DNA of 64,000 bases from CAYJGJ01 sp964367585 (GTDB lineage: Bacteria > Bacillota > Clostridia > Peptostreptococcales > Anaerovoracaceae): positions 1 through 64,000 of the forward strand of contig CAYIYH010000002.1 of the NCBI GenBank assembly GCA_964367585.1, in the 5' to 3' direction. Positions 24,402 through 33,318 of this stretch are shown here, in pieces. Each line of letters opens with the position of its first letter. Position 1 is the first letter of the stretch. The position numbers were made by a program, and so were the translations under genes. Below the pieces are notes generated by a model. That model had not been told where the DNA came from. It saw nothing but the letters and a program-made list of their open reading frames with translations, and ran no database searches.

Positions 24402-26396
24402 TTATTCGGTAGTGCTAATAATTTCCTTGCTAGACCTATCGACCTGGCTTACTTTCATCCGCTCGATATCTTCTTCGTCCACTTCTTCACGAAGACCTAT
24501 AATCGTCTCTCCAAGAAAAATCGTATTCAATTGTTCTCCGTCTAATGTAATTTCACTAAATTCGGTGAAATTCTGCCCTTTTATAAAACTACTACCAGCA
24601 ATCGTGACGATCTCTTCAATGACAATTTTATCTATCCCAAAAGACATGTCCGAAGCTTCAAACGGATTCACTCCTCCATACAAATATTTATCTCCATACA
24701 TCATATCGTATGCCAACATGTACAATCCATCATAAAATTCTTCGCCCTCTAGTTCGCTGTCATTATGATAATCAAATACTGTCCCGACATCTAAAGACAT
24801 CTGGTCAAGCACCTCGGCAGCTAATTCGTAAGTAGCCAGTTCTTTATCATCTTTTGGAAGGTCAAAATTGCTCCATACTACGTATTGAGTCCCATATAAG
24901 TCTCCGTCGCTGTAGACGTCTTCTGTCAAATCTATAGCAGGAATATGATCTCCATATAGAACAAGTACAACTTCCTCGTCATAATTTTCTAATTCATTCA
25001 CTAGCTGTTGGATGAATATGTCCATCTCATACAAGAGATTTACATAATATTCATACTGCCATTTTGCTTCCTCGCTTGGAGCACTCGTTACTTCTATACT
25101 GGGCCTGGTTATTCTTTCTTCTGTCGGATATCTTCCGTGTCCCTGCACTGATATAGTATATATATAGTCTCGCTCCTCCGTAGCATTCATTATATTCAAT
25201 ATTTCATCTTTTAGCACCAAATCTTTTGCCCAATTAGTTGGCGTTTTAGATACATTGCTCATATATTCTAATGACGTAAAAGTATCGAATCCCATATTGG
25301 AAAAGACTTCGTCTCTGTTATAAAAAATTGCCCGATGATTATGGATCGCATGTGTACTGTATCCCATGTCACCAAGATTATACGCTAAATTCTCTACGGT
25401 TTCTGATTTTAATATGGATTTGTATGGGTATTCTCCCGGTCCAAAAAACTTAACGCTGAGTCCTGTCATAACCTCAAATTCTGTATTTGCAGTACCGGCA
25501 CCACATGCGGGAACAATTAATTTTCCTGTAGAATACTCGTCCATTAAGGAACGGAAAAAGGGTATAGGATCTTGAGAATATGTAAGTCCATCAATCTCTA
25601 AGGGGTCAATGAAAGACTCCAATTGTAAAAAGATTATATTAGGATTTTCATCATCAACATCTTTTACTTCCCTTTCAATGACACCTTCTTCGTTGAGCCT
25701 ACTTTCGTCAATCAACTCCAACACATCTGATGAAGTTCCATATGCAATCGGCTTCGAAATCCCCGTATTTAACCATGTGTTAATAAAACAGTACGGAACT
25801 CCATAGTCTCTATATGCGTACGCCAAGTTCCCAAAGAAAGTGTCTACAAGTCCTACATTTATCGAAAATGCTGTACCACCGAATGTCAAAACAATACTAC
25901 ACAATACCGTAATGATACTTTTTTTCCACTCTATTTCGGATTTATGATTAGGCGCTTTTATAAATAGAATCACAAAAAAAACTACAACGAGTAATGCTAA
26001 AATTAACAATAACACAATCGTCGTCGTATCCATGTAATTAGTAACTATCGTTATGCCATCTTCTATTACTGCCAAATCTTTCGTCGTAAATGGTGTCATT
26101 CTGGTCGTCAATATATATCCGTTTGTCACACCCAATGCCAGCCACAAAAACGAAACAATCGAGATATAAAATATTCTTCTTTTAAACAGTATAACAGGAA
26201 TTAAGGTTGCGTAAATAATTAATGCATTATAAAAAAAGACCAATGGTTCTTCGAACATGAAAAGAAGTCCGCCCAAAGGCGTTACGGTAAATCTAGCGAG
26301 TAATTCTATAATTAAATTCAAAAAAATAGCCACAAGGGCAGTTTTAATTACTGTACTTTTTGCATATTTTAACAGTATGTCTTTTCCCTTATTCAT
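24402..26396 (-). CDS. LtaS-type glycerophosphotransferase (sulfatase family membrane protein)
   Basis: Relatives transfer glycerol phosphate from phosphatidylglycerol to lipoteichoic acid or similar polymers outside the cell. Five hydrophobic helices (about 16-35, 52-71, 78-97, 125-147, 160-180) precede an extracellular alkaline-phosphatase-like domain from about 250: NIIFLQLESF (metal-binding glutamate), PACGAGTANTEFEVMTG with the nucleophile threonine (T302), HNHRAIFYNRD, and VLVLYGDHIPA (D and H metal ligands). Length 664 fits. The C-terminal about 90 residues go beyond the catalytic domain. It starts 5 bases after the rsmA stop, so it ends that operon. Whether it makes true type I lipoteichoic acid is not shown. 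Confidence 0.88.
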   Translation of the reverse strand: MNKGKDILLKYAKSTVIKTALVAIFLNLIIELLARFTVTPLGGLLFMFEEPLVFFYNALIIYATLIPVILFKRRIFYISIVSFLWLALGVTNGYILTTRMTPFTTKDLAVIEDGITIVTNYMDTTTIVLLLILALLVVVFFVILFIKAPNHKSEIEWKKSIITVLCSIVLTFGGTAFSINVGLVDTFFGNLAYAYRDYGVPYCFINTWLNTGISKPIAYGTSSDVLELIDESRLNEEGVIEREVKDVDDENPNIIFLQLESFIDPLEIDGLTYSQDPIPFFRSLMDEYSTGKLIVPACGAGTANTEFEVMTGLSVKFFGPGEYPYKSILKSETVENLAYNLGDMGYSTHAIHNHRAIFYNRDEVFSNMGFDTFTSLEYMSNVSKTPTNWAKDLVLKDEILNIMNATEERDYIYTISVQGHGRYPTEERITRPSIEVTSAPSEEAKWQYEYYVNLLYEMDIFIQQLVNELENYDEEVVLVLYGDHIPAIDLTEDVYSDGDLYGTQYVVWSNFDLPKDDKELATYELAAEVLDQMSLDVGTVFDYHNDSELEGEEFYDGLYMLAYDMMYGDKYLYGGVNPFEASDMSFGIDKIVIEEIVTIAGSSFIKGQNFTEFSEITLDGEQLNTIFLGETIIGLREEVDEEDIERMKVSQVDRSSKEIISTTE

Positions 26397-26401
26397 CTAT
26401 T

Positions 26402-27259
26402 TTATATATCCTTCATTTTTTGTAACGCATTCGAGATATCAGCAAACTCCTGAGGGGAAATGGTTTCCGCCCGTCTCGCCGGTTGAATACTTAGTCTATC
26501 CAAAACGTCTATTACATCTTCACGTGTAATTCCATTTACTGTCGATAAGCTGTTCGATATCATTTTTCGCCTTTGCGAAAAACTTGCGCGTACACACTCA
26601 AAATAAAAACGCTCGTTATGAACTTTTATTTTATCTTTATTATATTTTAGCTGTATGACAGAAGAGTCCACATTCGGTTTAGGATAAAAAACTTCTCTCG
26701 ATACATCAGTAATTTTTATAACATCTGCATAATATTGGCAAGCTACAGAAATAGCACCATAATTTTTGGTTCCAGCGGAAGCAAGAAGCCTATCTCCGAC
26801 CTCCTTTTGAACCATGATAGTCAAACTGGAATAAGGTATTTTACTTTCCAATATCTTCATTATTATAGGTGTTGTTATATAATATGGTAAATTTCCAACA
26901 TATTTTACATTCTTGCCAGGATGTGCATTGGCTAACTCTTCTAAGTCTATTCTCAAAAAATCATCACTTATTATTTGTAAGTTCTCATTTTCTTTAAATT
27001 CAGAATTGAGGATAGGTAATAACTTTTCATCTATCTCAATAGCAATCACTTGTTTAGCCAAGTCGCAAATCTCTCTCGTCAATACTCCCAGTCCCGGACC
27101 GATTTCTACTATAAGGTCTTCTTCTCTAATATCAATTGATTCTACAATCTTATCAATTATATTCTTGTCTACAAGAAAATTCTGTCCATATTTTTTTGCG
27201 ACTTTAAAGTCATATACATTTATTATATTTTTAACATTTGTAGGTGAATAAAGTGCCAT
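26402..27259 (-). CDS. rsmA: 16S rRNA dimethyladenosine transferase
   Basis: Dimethylates two adjacent adenosines near the 3' end of 16S rRNA. The SAM-dependent methyltransferase core shows KKYGQNFLVDKNII, IVEIGPGLGVLTREI (SAM glycine loop), VIAIEIDEKLLPIL, and VGNLPYYITTPIIMKIL with the catalytic NLPY motif, plus the C-terminal RREMISN-like stretch FSQRRKMISNSL. 285 residues, normal length. Also known as ksgA; loss gives kasugamycin resistance. It begins directly after the stop codon of rnmV, a common arrangement in Firmicutes, implying translational coupling. Confidence 0.96.
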   Translation of the reverse strand: MALYSPTNVKNIINVYDFKVAKKYGQNFLVDKNIIDKIVESIDIREEDLIVEIGPGLGVLTREICDLAKQVIAIEIDEKLLPILNSEFKENENLQIISDDFLRIDLEELANAHPGKNVKYVGNLPYYITTPIIMKILESKIPYSSLTIMVQKEVGDRLLASAGTKNYGAISVACQYYADVIKITDVSREVFYPKPNVDSSVIQLKYNKDKIKVHNERFYFECVRASFSQRRKMISNSLSTVNGITREDVIDVLDRLSIQPARRAETISPQEFADISNALQKMKDI

Positions 27260-27847
27260 CTATAATTTACCTATCCCCCTTTTGAATTCCTCTATTGGAA
27301 TCATATACTCATTCAGCTTCCTCGCCATACCCTTTGCATTAGCGTATCCTATATTAAGTATTTCTCCTAATTTTTCTCTTCTCTCTTTTGCTCCATTGTC
27401 TCCAATAAGTGCATATTCACGTAGTGTATCAATATTGTAGCAATATGGCTCTTTTTTTTCTTGGACTACTTCTTGCATTTCATCTGTCAAGTTGTCATTT
27501 TCTTGAGGTTGATGGGAATTGATTAACGCGTTTATTATAGCTTCGGGTGATGCATTTTCTACACCGATATCACCATTTTTTGTTGCACTTTTTTGAGAGA
27601 GATAGGCATGCCCTGCATTGGGAAATCTAGCCGTTATTCTTTTTCGTATCTGTTCTCCAGCGTAATCAGGATCGGTAAATATTATTATGCCTCTATCTTT
27701 ATATACCCTTTCAATTTCTCTCCACGTGGATTCTTTTATTCCGTATCCGTGGGTTTCTATTGTTAGAACATCGATAGCTCGCTTAATTGCAGAGCTATCG
27801 TCACGACCCTCCACTATTATTGCTTGCTTAATTATTGGATTCGACAT
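27260..27847 (-). CDS. rnmV: Ribonuclease M5 (5S rRNA maturase)
   Basis: Trims 5S rRNA precursors in low-GC Gram-positives. The N-terminal TOPRIM domain is clear: QAIIVEGRDDSSAIKRAI with the catalytic glutamate, GIIIFTDPDYAGEQIRKRI with the DxD metal site, and NAGHAYLSQKSA. The remainder is the family-specific C-terminal part ending ELMIPIEEF-like (NEYMIPIEEFKRGIG). I start it at the ATG at 27847 (MSNPIIKQ), which has GGAAGAGG upstream and fits homologues; an earlier in-frame ATG at 27895 would lie deep in the preceding gene. It overlaps the end of the DivIC-like gene by 20 bases and abuts rsmA. Confidence 0.94.
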   Translation of the reverse strand: MSNPIIKQAIIVEGRDDSSAIKRAIDVLTIETHGYGIKESTWREIERVYKDRGIIIFTDPDYAGEQIRKRITARFPNAGHAYLSQKSATKNGDIGVENASPEAIINALINSHQPQENDNLTDEMQEVVQEKKEPYCYNIDTLREYALIGDNGAKERREKLGEILNIGYANAKGMARKLNEYMIPIEEFKRGIGKL

Positions 27848-28190
27848 CTTCCTCTTCCGCTTGTTCCTCCAAATTTTCGACTGCTTCTTCTTCAATTATA
27901 TACAGTTTCTCACCTGGATTTATCATATTAAACTGTTTTCGTGCTCTCTCTTCGATATATGCATCACTATTGACATTTTTCAATTCTTCCTCCGATTGGT
28001 TTAATAGCGATTCATTTGCTTCTTTTTCGTCTTGCAACCTCATATTTTCAAAGGTCAGTTGAACAATATCAAACACCGTAAAAATTGCAGAGATAAGAAA
28101 AATAGACAAAACTATTGCACAAATTCTCTTTATCATCTTTTCTCTTTTTGTAATCGGTTGCGAGTTCTTTCTTTTTTCTCTATGCTTCAT
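27828..28190 (-). CDS. Septum formation initiator family protein (DivIC/FtsB-like)
   Basis: Bitopic cell-division protein that joins FtsL and DivIB in the divisome. The 120 residues show a basic cytoplasmic N-terminus, one membrane helix (about 21-42, ICAIVLSIFLISAIFTVFDI), a coiled coil (about 45-80, FENMRLQDEKEANESLLNQ) and then the family-typical YIEERARKQFNMINPGEKLYII. The C-terminal 25 residues are almost all acidic, longer than usual. It follows the M23 peptidase gene by 22 bases and overlaps rnmV, so cell-division and RNA-processing genes share the transcript here. The pairing with a peptidoglycan hydrolase is consistent with a role in division. Confidence 0.85.
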   Translation of the reverse strand: MKHREKRKNSQPITKREKMIKRICAIVLSIFLISAIFTVFDIVQLTFENMRLQDEKEANESLLNQSEEELKNVNSDAYIEERARKQFNMINPGEKLYIIEEEAVENLEEQAEEEDVESNN

Positions 28191-28212
28191 GATTTATTCT
28201 CTTCTGTAGTTT

Positions 28213-30171
28213 CTAGAAAGATATATAGTATGCAGGATTTACAGGCTCTCCTCCTACTCTTATCTCAAAGTGCAAGTGATTTCCTGTAGCATATCCTGTG
28301 GAACCCATTCCCCCGATTAATTGTCCTTTGAATACTGATGTGCCGATACCTACCGACATCGAGCTTAAATGTGCATATTTTGTAGATAGTCCATTGCCGT
28401 GATCTATGTCTATTGCATAACCATAGGTCCCTTGCCAACCAGCCGATGTTACTACTCCGCCATCTGCTGCATATATAGCAGTTCCATATCCTGATGCTAA
28501 GTCAATACCTGAATGCCAGCTTCCCCATCTAGGCCCAAACGGCGATGTTATTGTGTATCCATGTGTTGGAAGTTGGAAGTTTCCTGATGCTACCGCAGGA
28601 GGTGTCGGATTCGTACCATAATCGACGATTTGTGTCACAGGTTCTCTTATTATAGTTTCGCTTAGCACATCTCTGCTCGTTTCTACTCCATTTACGTATG
28701 TCACGTCAGCCACGATATCCTTTAGCCCAACGACTCCAGCTGTCCTTACGACAGTCTCCCCTTTGTATAAGCTATCTGTGTTATTCTTTGTTTCTTCAAA
28801 AGGAATTTCTTCCTGATAATCTAACGAAGCTGTTGCCGTAACTGTTAGTACTGGCGATGTAAGAGAAGCAACTAATTTTTGTCCCTCTGTAATTATTGTA
28901 GCACCTGTCTCCGGATCCATTTGAAGGTCTGGATTCAATTCCAGCAATGTTTCCAGGCTTATGCCTAACGTTGTTGCTATACTTTCGATAGTATCTTCTG
29001 GTTTCGCCGTGTAGGATTCTCCTTTTTTCTCTGCACTAACTATTTGTGATACTGCATCCTCTATGTTGGAAATATTTCCTAATTTTGATTGAATTTCTTC
29101 GGCCGTTACCTCTTCGACAAATGCAATCTCCTCATATGTCACCCCTTCTTTTTCAGGTGCATAATGTGATTTCACACTTTCTAATACGACTTCTGCATCG
29201 TCTTTGTTTTCAACTCTCGCTATCAAGATTCCTTCAATGAATATTCCATACGCCGAGGCTTCTATGTCTTGCATATATGTTAGTGTATTTAAAACAACGT
29301 CCGGGGCATCGACTTCTTTATCAAATATTGTGGTTTCCTCGAATGCGATGTTTTCGCCGACATTTATCTGTATTTCTCGATCATGTTCGTCAGACAGTCC
29401 ATCCTCAACCATTCCCAATACATCTACTACATCGCTCTGATTTTTAACATATCCTAGCAATCTTCCATTATAAGAATACGCATAGCAAGTAACAGAATCT
29501 ACGATTAGTACGAATCCTATACTAATAATTAGCGCTGCAAAGAAATATGCGGCATATACTCTTGAGTATCTATCTAAATGCTTCTTAATAGAGTATGTTA
29601 AAGTAGCTTTATTTCTAAGAAAAATATGGTATTTTTTATTCGTTTTTTGGTAAAAAACATCATATCTTTCTATTGCCTCTCCACAAAAATCTGTAAAGTC
29701 CATGCATACATATACAATACCTCTTTTTAGCGCACGATATTTCTTCCAAACCTTTGACTTGTCTCTTTTTTCTGCACGCATTTCCGCTTTTTTTTGCTTC
29801 TTTTCTTTTTTCTTTGCCTTTTTTTCTATCTTTGCTAAACTTTTTGCTTCGGTCTTTCCTTTTTTCTTTCCTTTTTCTAATTCTATGCTACTTGTTACAA
29901 CGCTATCGTGTTGTACATCTTCCGTTATATTATTCTCTTGCTCTTGCGCTGTTATATTATCCGCTTGAGTTTTCGACATTATTTCATTTTCCTTGGTTTT
30001 TTCTATTTGATCAATTTGCGTCTCTCTTTGCGACACTTTCTGTTTTTCGACCTCTTCTTTGTTTGAATCTTGTGGTATGCCAATCACTTCATCAATCTTT
30101 TTAATTGTAATGGTAGTTACATCTGAAGCTAAACTGTCTTTTTTCTTGTTTTTTTTAAATATCGGCTTCAT
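28213..30171 (-). CDS. M23 family metallopeptidase with LysM and G5-like domains
   Basis: A 652-residue envelope protein. The first 150 residues are charged and rich in lysine and glutamate (coiled-coil-like, KAKKKEKKQKKAEMRAEKR). One membrane helix (about 208-228) puts the rest outside. A LysM repeat (about 385-433: SYTAKPEDTIESIATTLGIS, LLELNPDL) should bind peptidoglycan; a G5-like domain follows (YKGETVVRTAGVVGLKDIVA). The C-terminal lysostaphin-type domain shows TSPFGPRWGSWHSGIDLA (zinc H and D), YAHLSSM and GNHLHFEIRVGG (HxH). Likely a DD-endopeptidase that cuts stem-peptide crosslinks during growth or division. Starts with a 4-base overlap (ATGA) with the DnaD-like gene. Confidence 0.9.
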   Translation of the reverse strand: MKPIFKKNKKKDSLASDVTTITIKKIDEVIGIPQDSNKEEVEKQKVSQRETQIDQIEKTKENEIMSKTQADNITAQEQENNITEDVQHDSVVTSSIELEKGKKKGKTEAKSLAKIEKKAKKKEKKQKKAEMRAEKRDKSKVWKKYRALKRGIVYVCMDFTDFCGEAIERYDVFYQKTNKKYHIFLRNKATLTYSIKKHLDRYSRVYAAYFFAALIISIGFVLIVDSVTCYAYSYNGRLLGYVKNQSDVVDVLGMVEDGLSDEHDREIQINVGENIAFEETTIFDKEVDAPDVVLNTLTYMQDIEASAYGIFIEGILIARVENKDDAEVVLESVKSHYAPEKEGVTYEEIAFVEEVTAEEIQSKLGNISNIEDAVSQIVSAEKKGESYTAKPEDTIESIATTLGISLETLLELNPDLQMDPETGATIITEGQKLVASLTSPVLTVTATASLDYQEEIPFEETKNNTDSLYKGETVVRTAGVVGLKDIVADVTYVNGVETSRDVLSETIIREPVTQIVDYGTNPTPPAVASGNFQLPTHGYTITSPFGPRWGSWHSGIDLASGYGTAIYAADGGVVTSAGWQGTYGYAIDIDHGNGLSTKYAHLSSMSVGIGTSVFKGQLIGGMGSTGYATGNHLHFEIRVGGEPVNPAYYISF

Positions 30172-31430
30172 ATATTACTCCTCTCCTTTTTCATTTCTTC
30201 TAAACATCGTTCTGCACAAATGCAGTTTGCTCCACTGTTTGTCACACCCGTGTCCTCGCATATAGAGCATCTATACTTTATTTCTTTATAATCTATCGGA
30301 AATCCACTTTTCGTTAAAATGCCATCTCTTTCTTTGTTTAGTGACTCGATTTTTATTCTAATTTTTGAAGCCCGACCATCTCCATCGTTTCCATCTATAA
30401 GCAAATTCATCAAATCTAAATTTAACTTGTGAACTTCCTCTTCTATCATTTTTATTTCGGGCAAATCCTTGTTTACTTTTTTGTCTATTTTTTCTCTTTC
30501 TTTCCTTGCAACTTCACGCAAGTGACTATAATACCTCGCAAGGTCAATCGAATTTGCCTTGCTTATTAGATTGGCTGGTTCATTAACTCCATTTTTACCA
30601 TTTTTTTCAAAGTTATTTTCTATTATTCTATTTACATAGTTGATATTTGGACTTTGTATTCCAGATGTTTTTGCACACGCTTCAAGGACAAAATCCATGC
30701 TACATTCATAAACATCAAACCATTTATTAATGATTTTGACTTCCGCCTCTGTCGGCTGCCTATTAAACCCGAGTGCCTTCATTACTCTTTTTTGGTTTTG
30801 GGCATTCTTTTCTGTTTTTTCTAAATGCTGTTTTACATCTTCAAGAGAGTTGCAATTTTCGTCTCTCCAATTCATAAGGATTTTTTCTATATAATTAATG
30901 CTTGCTATATTTTTTGAAGAAGAGTATGTTAAGGCATAATAAATAACCTCTATTTTTATTTTATATTCCTCGGTCCATTTTCTTATTTGCTCTAATTCTT
31001 TTGGGGAAGGAGGTCGATTAAATACCTTTTCTATTTCTTGGAAAAGTTCCTTTACGTCCTGTCTGTCTAGTATGCCTTCTGGCTTCTTTTTAGTCTTTTT
31101 GGCTGCGTTTTTCTTGTATAGCATTGCTTTTGGACTGAGAAATATTATATCATAATTAAAGTCTATATCTTGTTCGTAATGTGTTTTTTTGATGATACCT
31201 ACTTCTTCCCAATATGTCCACGCCTTCTTTACCGCTTCGGGTGAAAGAGAAAGGTGTGCGGCAATTTCGGAATTATTTATTCCAATATTATGTTCACAAT
31301 GAAACAATGCGTATATGTAAACTTTTACATAGTCGCCAGGTGCCGTCGGCATATATTCATTTATAAAGATGTTTTCGATGTGGGTCTCAAAGAGATACGC
31401 TTCCGTTATTGTTTCTTTTTCAATTCTCAT
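30168..31430 (-). CDS. DnaD domain primosome protein with C-terminal cysteine cluster
   Basis: A replication-initiation type protein. After an N-terminal winged-helix region (about 20-100, NIGINNSEIAAHLSLSPEAVKKAWTYWEEVGII), two copies of the DnaB_2/DnaD domain follow (about 130-205 with NRPPSPKELEQIRKWTEEY; about 220-290 with NRQPTEAEVKIINKWFDVY). The C-terminus carries CSICEDTG and CICAERC, a zinc-binding pattern like that at the start of DnaI/DnaC helicase loaders. I begin at the ATG at 31430; the longer frame runs 75 bases into dnaB. No clear ribosome site precedes it. It follows dnaB directly, and no separate helicase-loader gene is present in the window. Confidence 0.82.
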   Translation of the reverse strand: MRIEKETITEAYLFETHIENIFINEYMPTAPGDYVKVYIYALFHCEHNIGINNSEIAAHLSLSPEAVKKAWTYWEEVGIIKKTHYEQDIDFNYDIIFLSPKAMLYKKNAAKKTKKKPEGILDRQDVKELFQEIEKVFNRPPSPKELEQIRKWTEEYKIKIEVIYYALTYSSSKNIASINYIEKILMNWRDENCNSLEDVKQHLEKTEKNAQNQKRVMKALGFNRQPTEAEVKIINKWFDVYECSMDFVLEACAKTSGIQSPNINYVNRIIENNFEKNGKNGVNEPANLISKANSIDLARYYSHLREVARKEREKIDKKVNKDLPEIKMIEEEVHKLNLDLMNLLIDGNDGDGRASKIRIKIESLNKERDGILTKSGFPIDYKEIKYRCSICEDTGVTNSGANCICAERCLEEMKKERSNI

Positions 31431-31455
31431 CTTTAATCTATTTATTACTCCATTA

Positions 31456-32778
31456 CTACATTCTTGCCAAATTACCGAATTTTGATACTCTTGGGAGCCA
31501 TGCCAATTCGACCGTTCCGACAGGACCATTTCTATGTTTTGCGATTATAACTTCCGTAACTCCCTTTTTTTCCGTGTCTGGGTCATAATAGTCGTCGCGG
31601 TACAATAGGGTTACTATATCAGCATCTTGCTCTATTGAACCAGAGTCTCTCAAGTCAGACAATATAGGCCTATTTCCCTTTCTAGTTCCAGGTTGTCTCG
31701 AAAGCTGACAAAGAGCAAGTACTGTACAATTCAGTTCTTTCGCAAGACCCTTAAGAGATCTAGTTATCTTACTTATTTCTTGGTTTCGGTTCTCTTCTTG
31801 CTTGCCGGTCTCCATCAACTGAATATGGTCTATTACTACAAGTTCGACCGAACCTTGTTTACTTGCTAATCTCCTACATTTATTTCGTATTTCATTTACA
31901 CTTATCCCAGAGGAATGATCTATGAAAATATTCGTTTCCGAATATGCATTAAGGCTTTCTCCTATGGCTATCCAGTCGGGATCGGTTATTTCGCCTTTTT
32001 TCATCTTTTCCGTATCTACATCTGCTTGCATAGAAATCAGTTTTTCACCCAGCTGAACGTCTGCCATCTCAAGACTAAAAATTATCACGGTGTTACCATC
32101 TTTCATGGCGACATTCTTTGCGATATTAAGCGCAAGCGTCGTTTTTCCCATGGCTGGTCGACCGGCCATAATAAATAGATCGGATTTTTGCAATCCTGCA
32201 AGCATACTATCTAAGTCTTTAAACCCTGTAGATAATCCGACTACTTCACCGCTCCTATTACACGCCTCGTGAATTCTTTTTACATTTTCTTTTAGTACGT
32301 CTTTAATACTCACATAGTCGATGTTTTGTTTTTCTTTTGCTACTTCTAGGATTGTTTTTTCGGCTTCCTCTAAAATTGCTGCCGCTTCTATCTCTCCGCT
32401 ATAACTTTGTTCCGCTATATTGTTTGCAATTTTTATTAGATTTCTGAGGATCGCTTTTTCATATACAATTTTTGCATACTCTGTTGCATTCGCCAAGGTC
32501 GGCAAGTATCCAGTAAGACTTCCCACATAATCTATCCCGCCAACTTTATCCAGCATGCGCTTTTTTTCAAGTTCCTCCGCGACAGTCAGTGGATCGGCAG
32601 GCGTATCGTTTGAATACAGATCTAATATAATATTATAAATTAATTTTAAATTTTCATTATAAAAGTGATGAGGGGTTACTACCCCTCTAATGTTTTCTAT
32701 CTCATCGTTGCTGAGCATTGCTGCGCCAACTACGGCTTTTTCTGCATTTTCATTATATGGAGCTTGTTTACTTTTCAT
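31456..32778 (-). CDS. dnaB: Replicative DNA helicase
   Basis: Ring helicase that unwinds DNA at the fork (DnaC in Bacillus subtilis naming). N-terminal domain with EKAVVGAAMLSNDEIENI, then the RecA-like motor with LFIMAGRPAMGKTTLALNIA (Walker A), IIFSLEMADVQLGEKLI, VELVVIDHIQLM (Walker B), LALCQLSRQPG and SDLRDSGSIEQDADIV. 440 residues, normal length. It lies 9 bases after rplI and before the DnaD-like gene; rplI-dnaB linkage is typical of Firmicutes. An intein is absent. Confidence 0.96.
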   Translation of the reverse strand: MKSKQAPYNENAEKAVVGAAMLSNDEIENIRGVVTPHHFYNENLKLIYNIILDLYSNDTPADPLTVAEELEKKRMLDKVGGIDYVGSLTGYLPTLANATEYAKIVYEKAILRNLIKIANNIAEQSYSGEIEAAAILEEAEKTILEVAKEKQNIDYVSIKDVLKENVKRIHEACNRSGEVVGLSTGFKDLDSMLAGLQKSDLFIMAGRPAMGKTTLALNIAKNVAMKDGNTVIIFSLEMADVQLGEKLISMQADVDTEKMKKGEITDPDWIAIGESLNAYSETNIFIDHSSGISVNEIRNKCRRLASKQGSVELVVIDHIQLMETGKQEENRNQEISKITRSLKGLAKELNCTVLALCQLSRQPGTRKGNRPILSDLRDSGSIEQDADIVTLLYRDDYYDPDTEKKGVTEVIIAKHRNGPVGTVELAWLPRVSKFGNLARM

Positions 32779-32787
32779 TTTTTCTCG

Positions 32788-33231
32788 CTAACTCCCTACC
32801 TCGACCTTTAATAACGCTTCGACTTCTGTGAATAACCTAATCTCTACAGTATACTCTCCCGTATTTTTGATTGGGTTGGGCAGATTTAATTTTTTCTTAT
32901 CCACTACTATTCCATGTTGTTTTTGGAGTTCATCAGCAATATCTTTTGAAGTAATAGCTCCAAACATCCTGCCATTTTCTCCCGCCTTTGTCTTTATGAC
33001 TACTTTTATTTCACTGATTTTTTTGGAAATTTCCATCGCGGAAGCTCTATCTTGTTCGTATTTTTCCTCGCGCTCCTTTTTTTCTTTTTCTAGTGTTCGG
33101 ATGTTTGACTCTGTCGATTCTATAGCTAATCCTTTAGGAAGCAACATGTTACGGGCAAAACCATCGCTCACCGTCACTACTTCTCCCGCTTTTCCTGTCC
33201 CTTTTACATCTTTTTTTAATATTACTACCAC
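32788..33231 (-). CDS. rplI: 50S ribosomal protein L9
   Basis: Binds 23S rRNA and stabilises the L1 stalk region. The sequence VILKKDVKGTGKAGEVVTVSDGFARNMLLPKGLA is the L9 N-terminal domain, followed by the long connecting helix (about 42-75) and the C-terminal domain with KTKAGENGRMFGAITSKDIA. I set the start at a GTG at 33231, with GAGGG about 5 bases upstream, which gives 147 residues as in other L9 proteins; the frame is open 26 codons further upstream but that part has no counterpart in the family. Between the GdpP-like gene and dnaB, as in many Firmicutes. Confidence 0.95.
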   Translation of the reverse strand: MVVILKKDVKGTGKAGEVVTVSDGFARNMLLPKGLAIESTESNIRTLEKEKKEREEKYEQDRASAMEISKKISEIKVVIKTKAGENGRMFGAITSKDIADELQKQHGIVVDKKKLNLPNPIKNTGEYTVEIRLFTEVEALLKVEVGS

Positions 33232-33318
33232 TTTTCCCTCTTTTCTTATTCCGTAATAAAGCTTACATTGCTTGCAAAAATATCTTTCGTACTGAGTAAA
33301 ATTACGCATTTTTATAAA

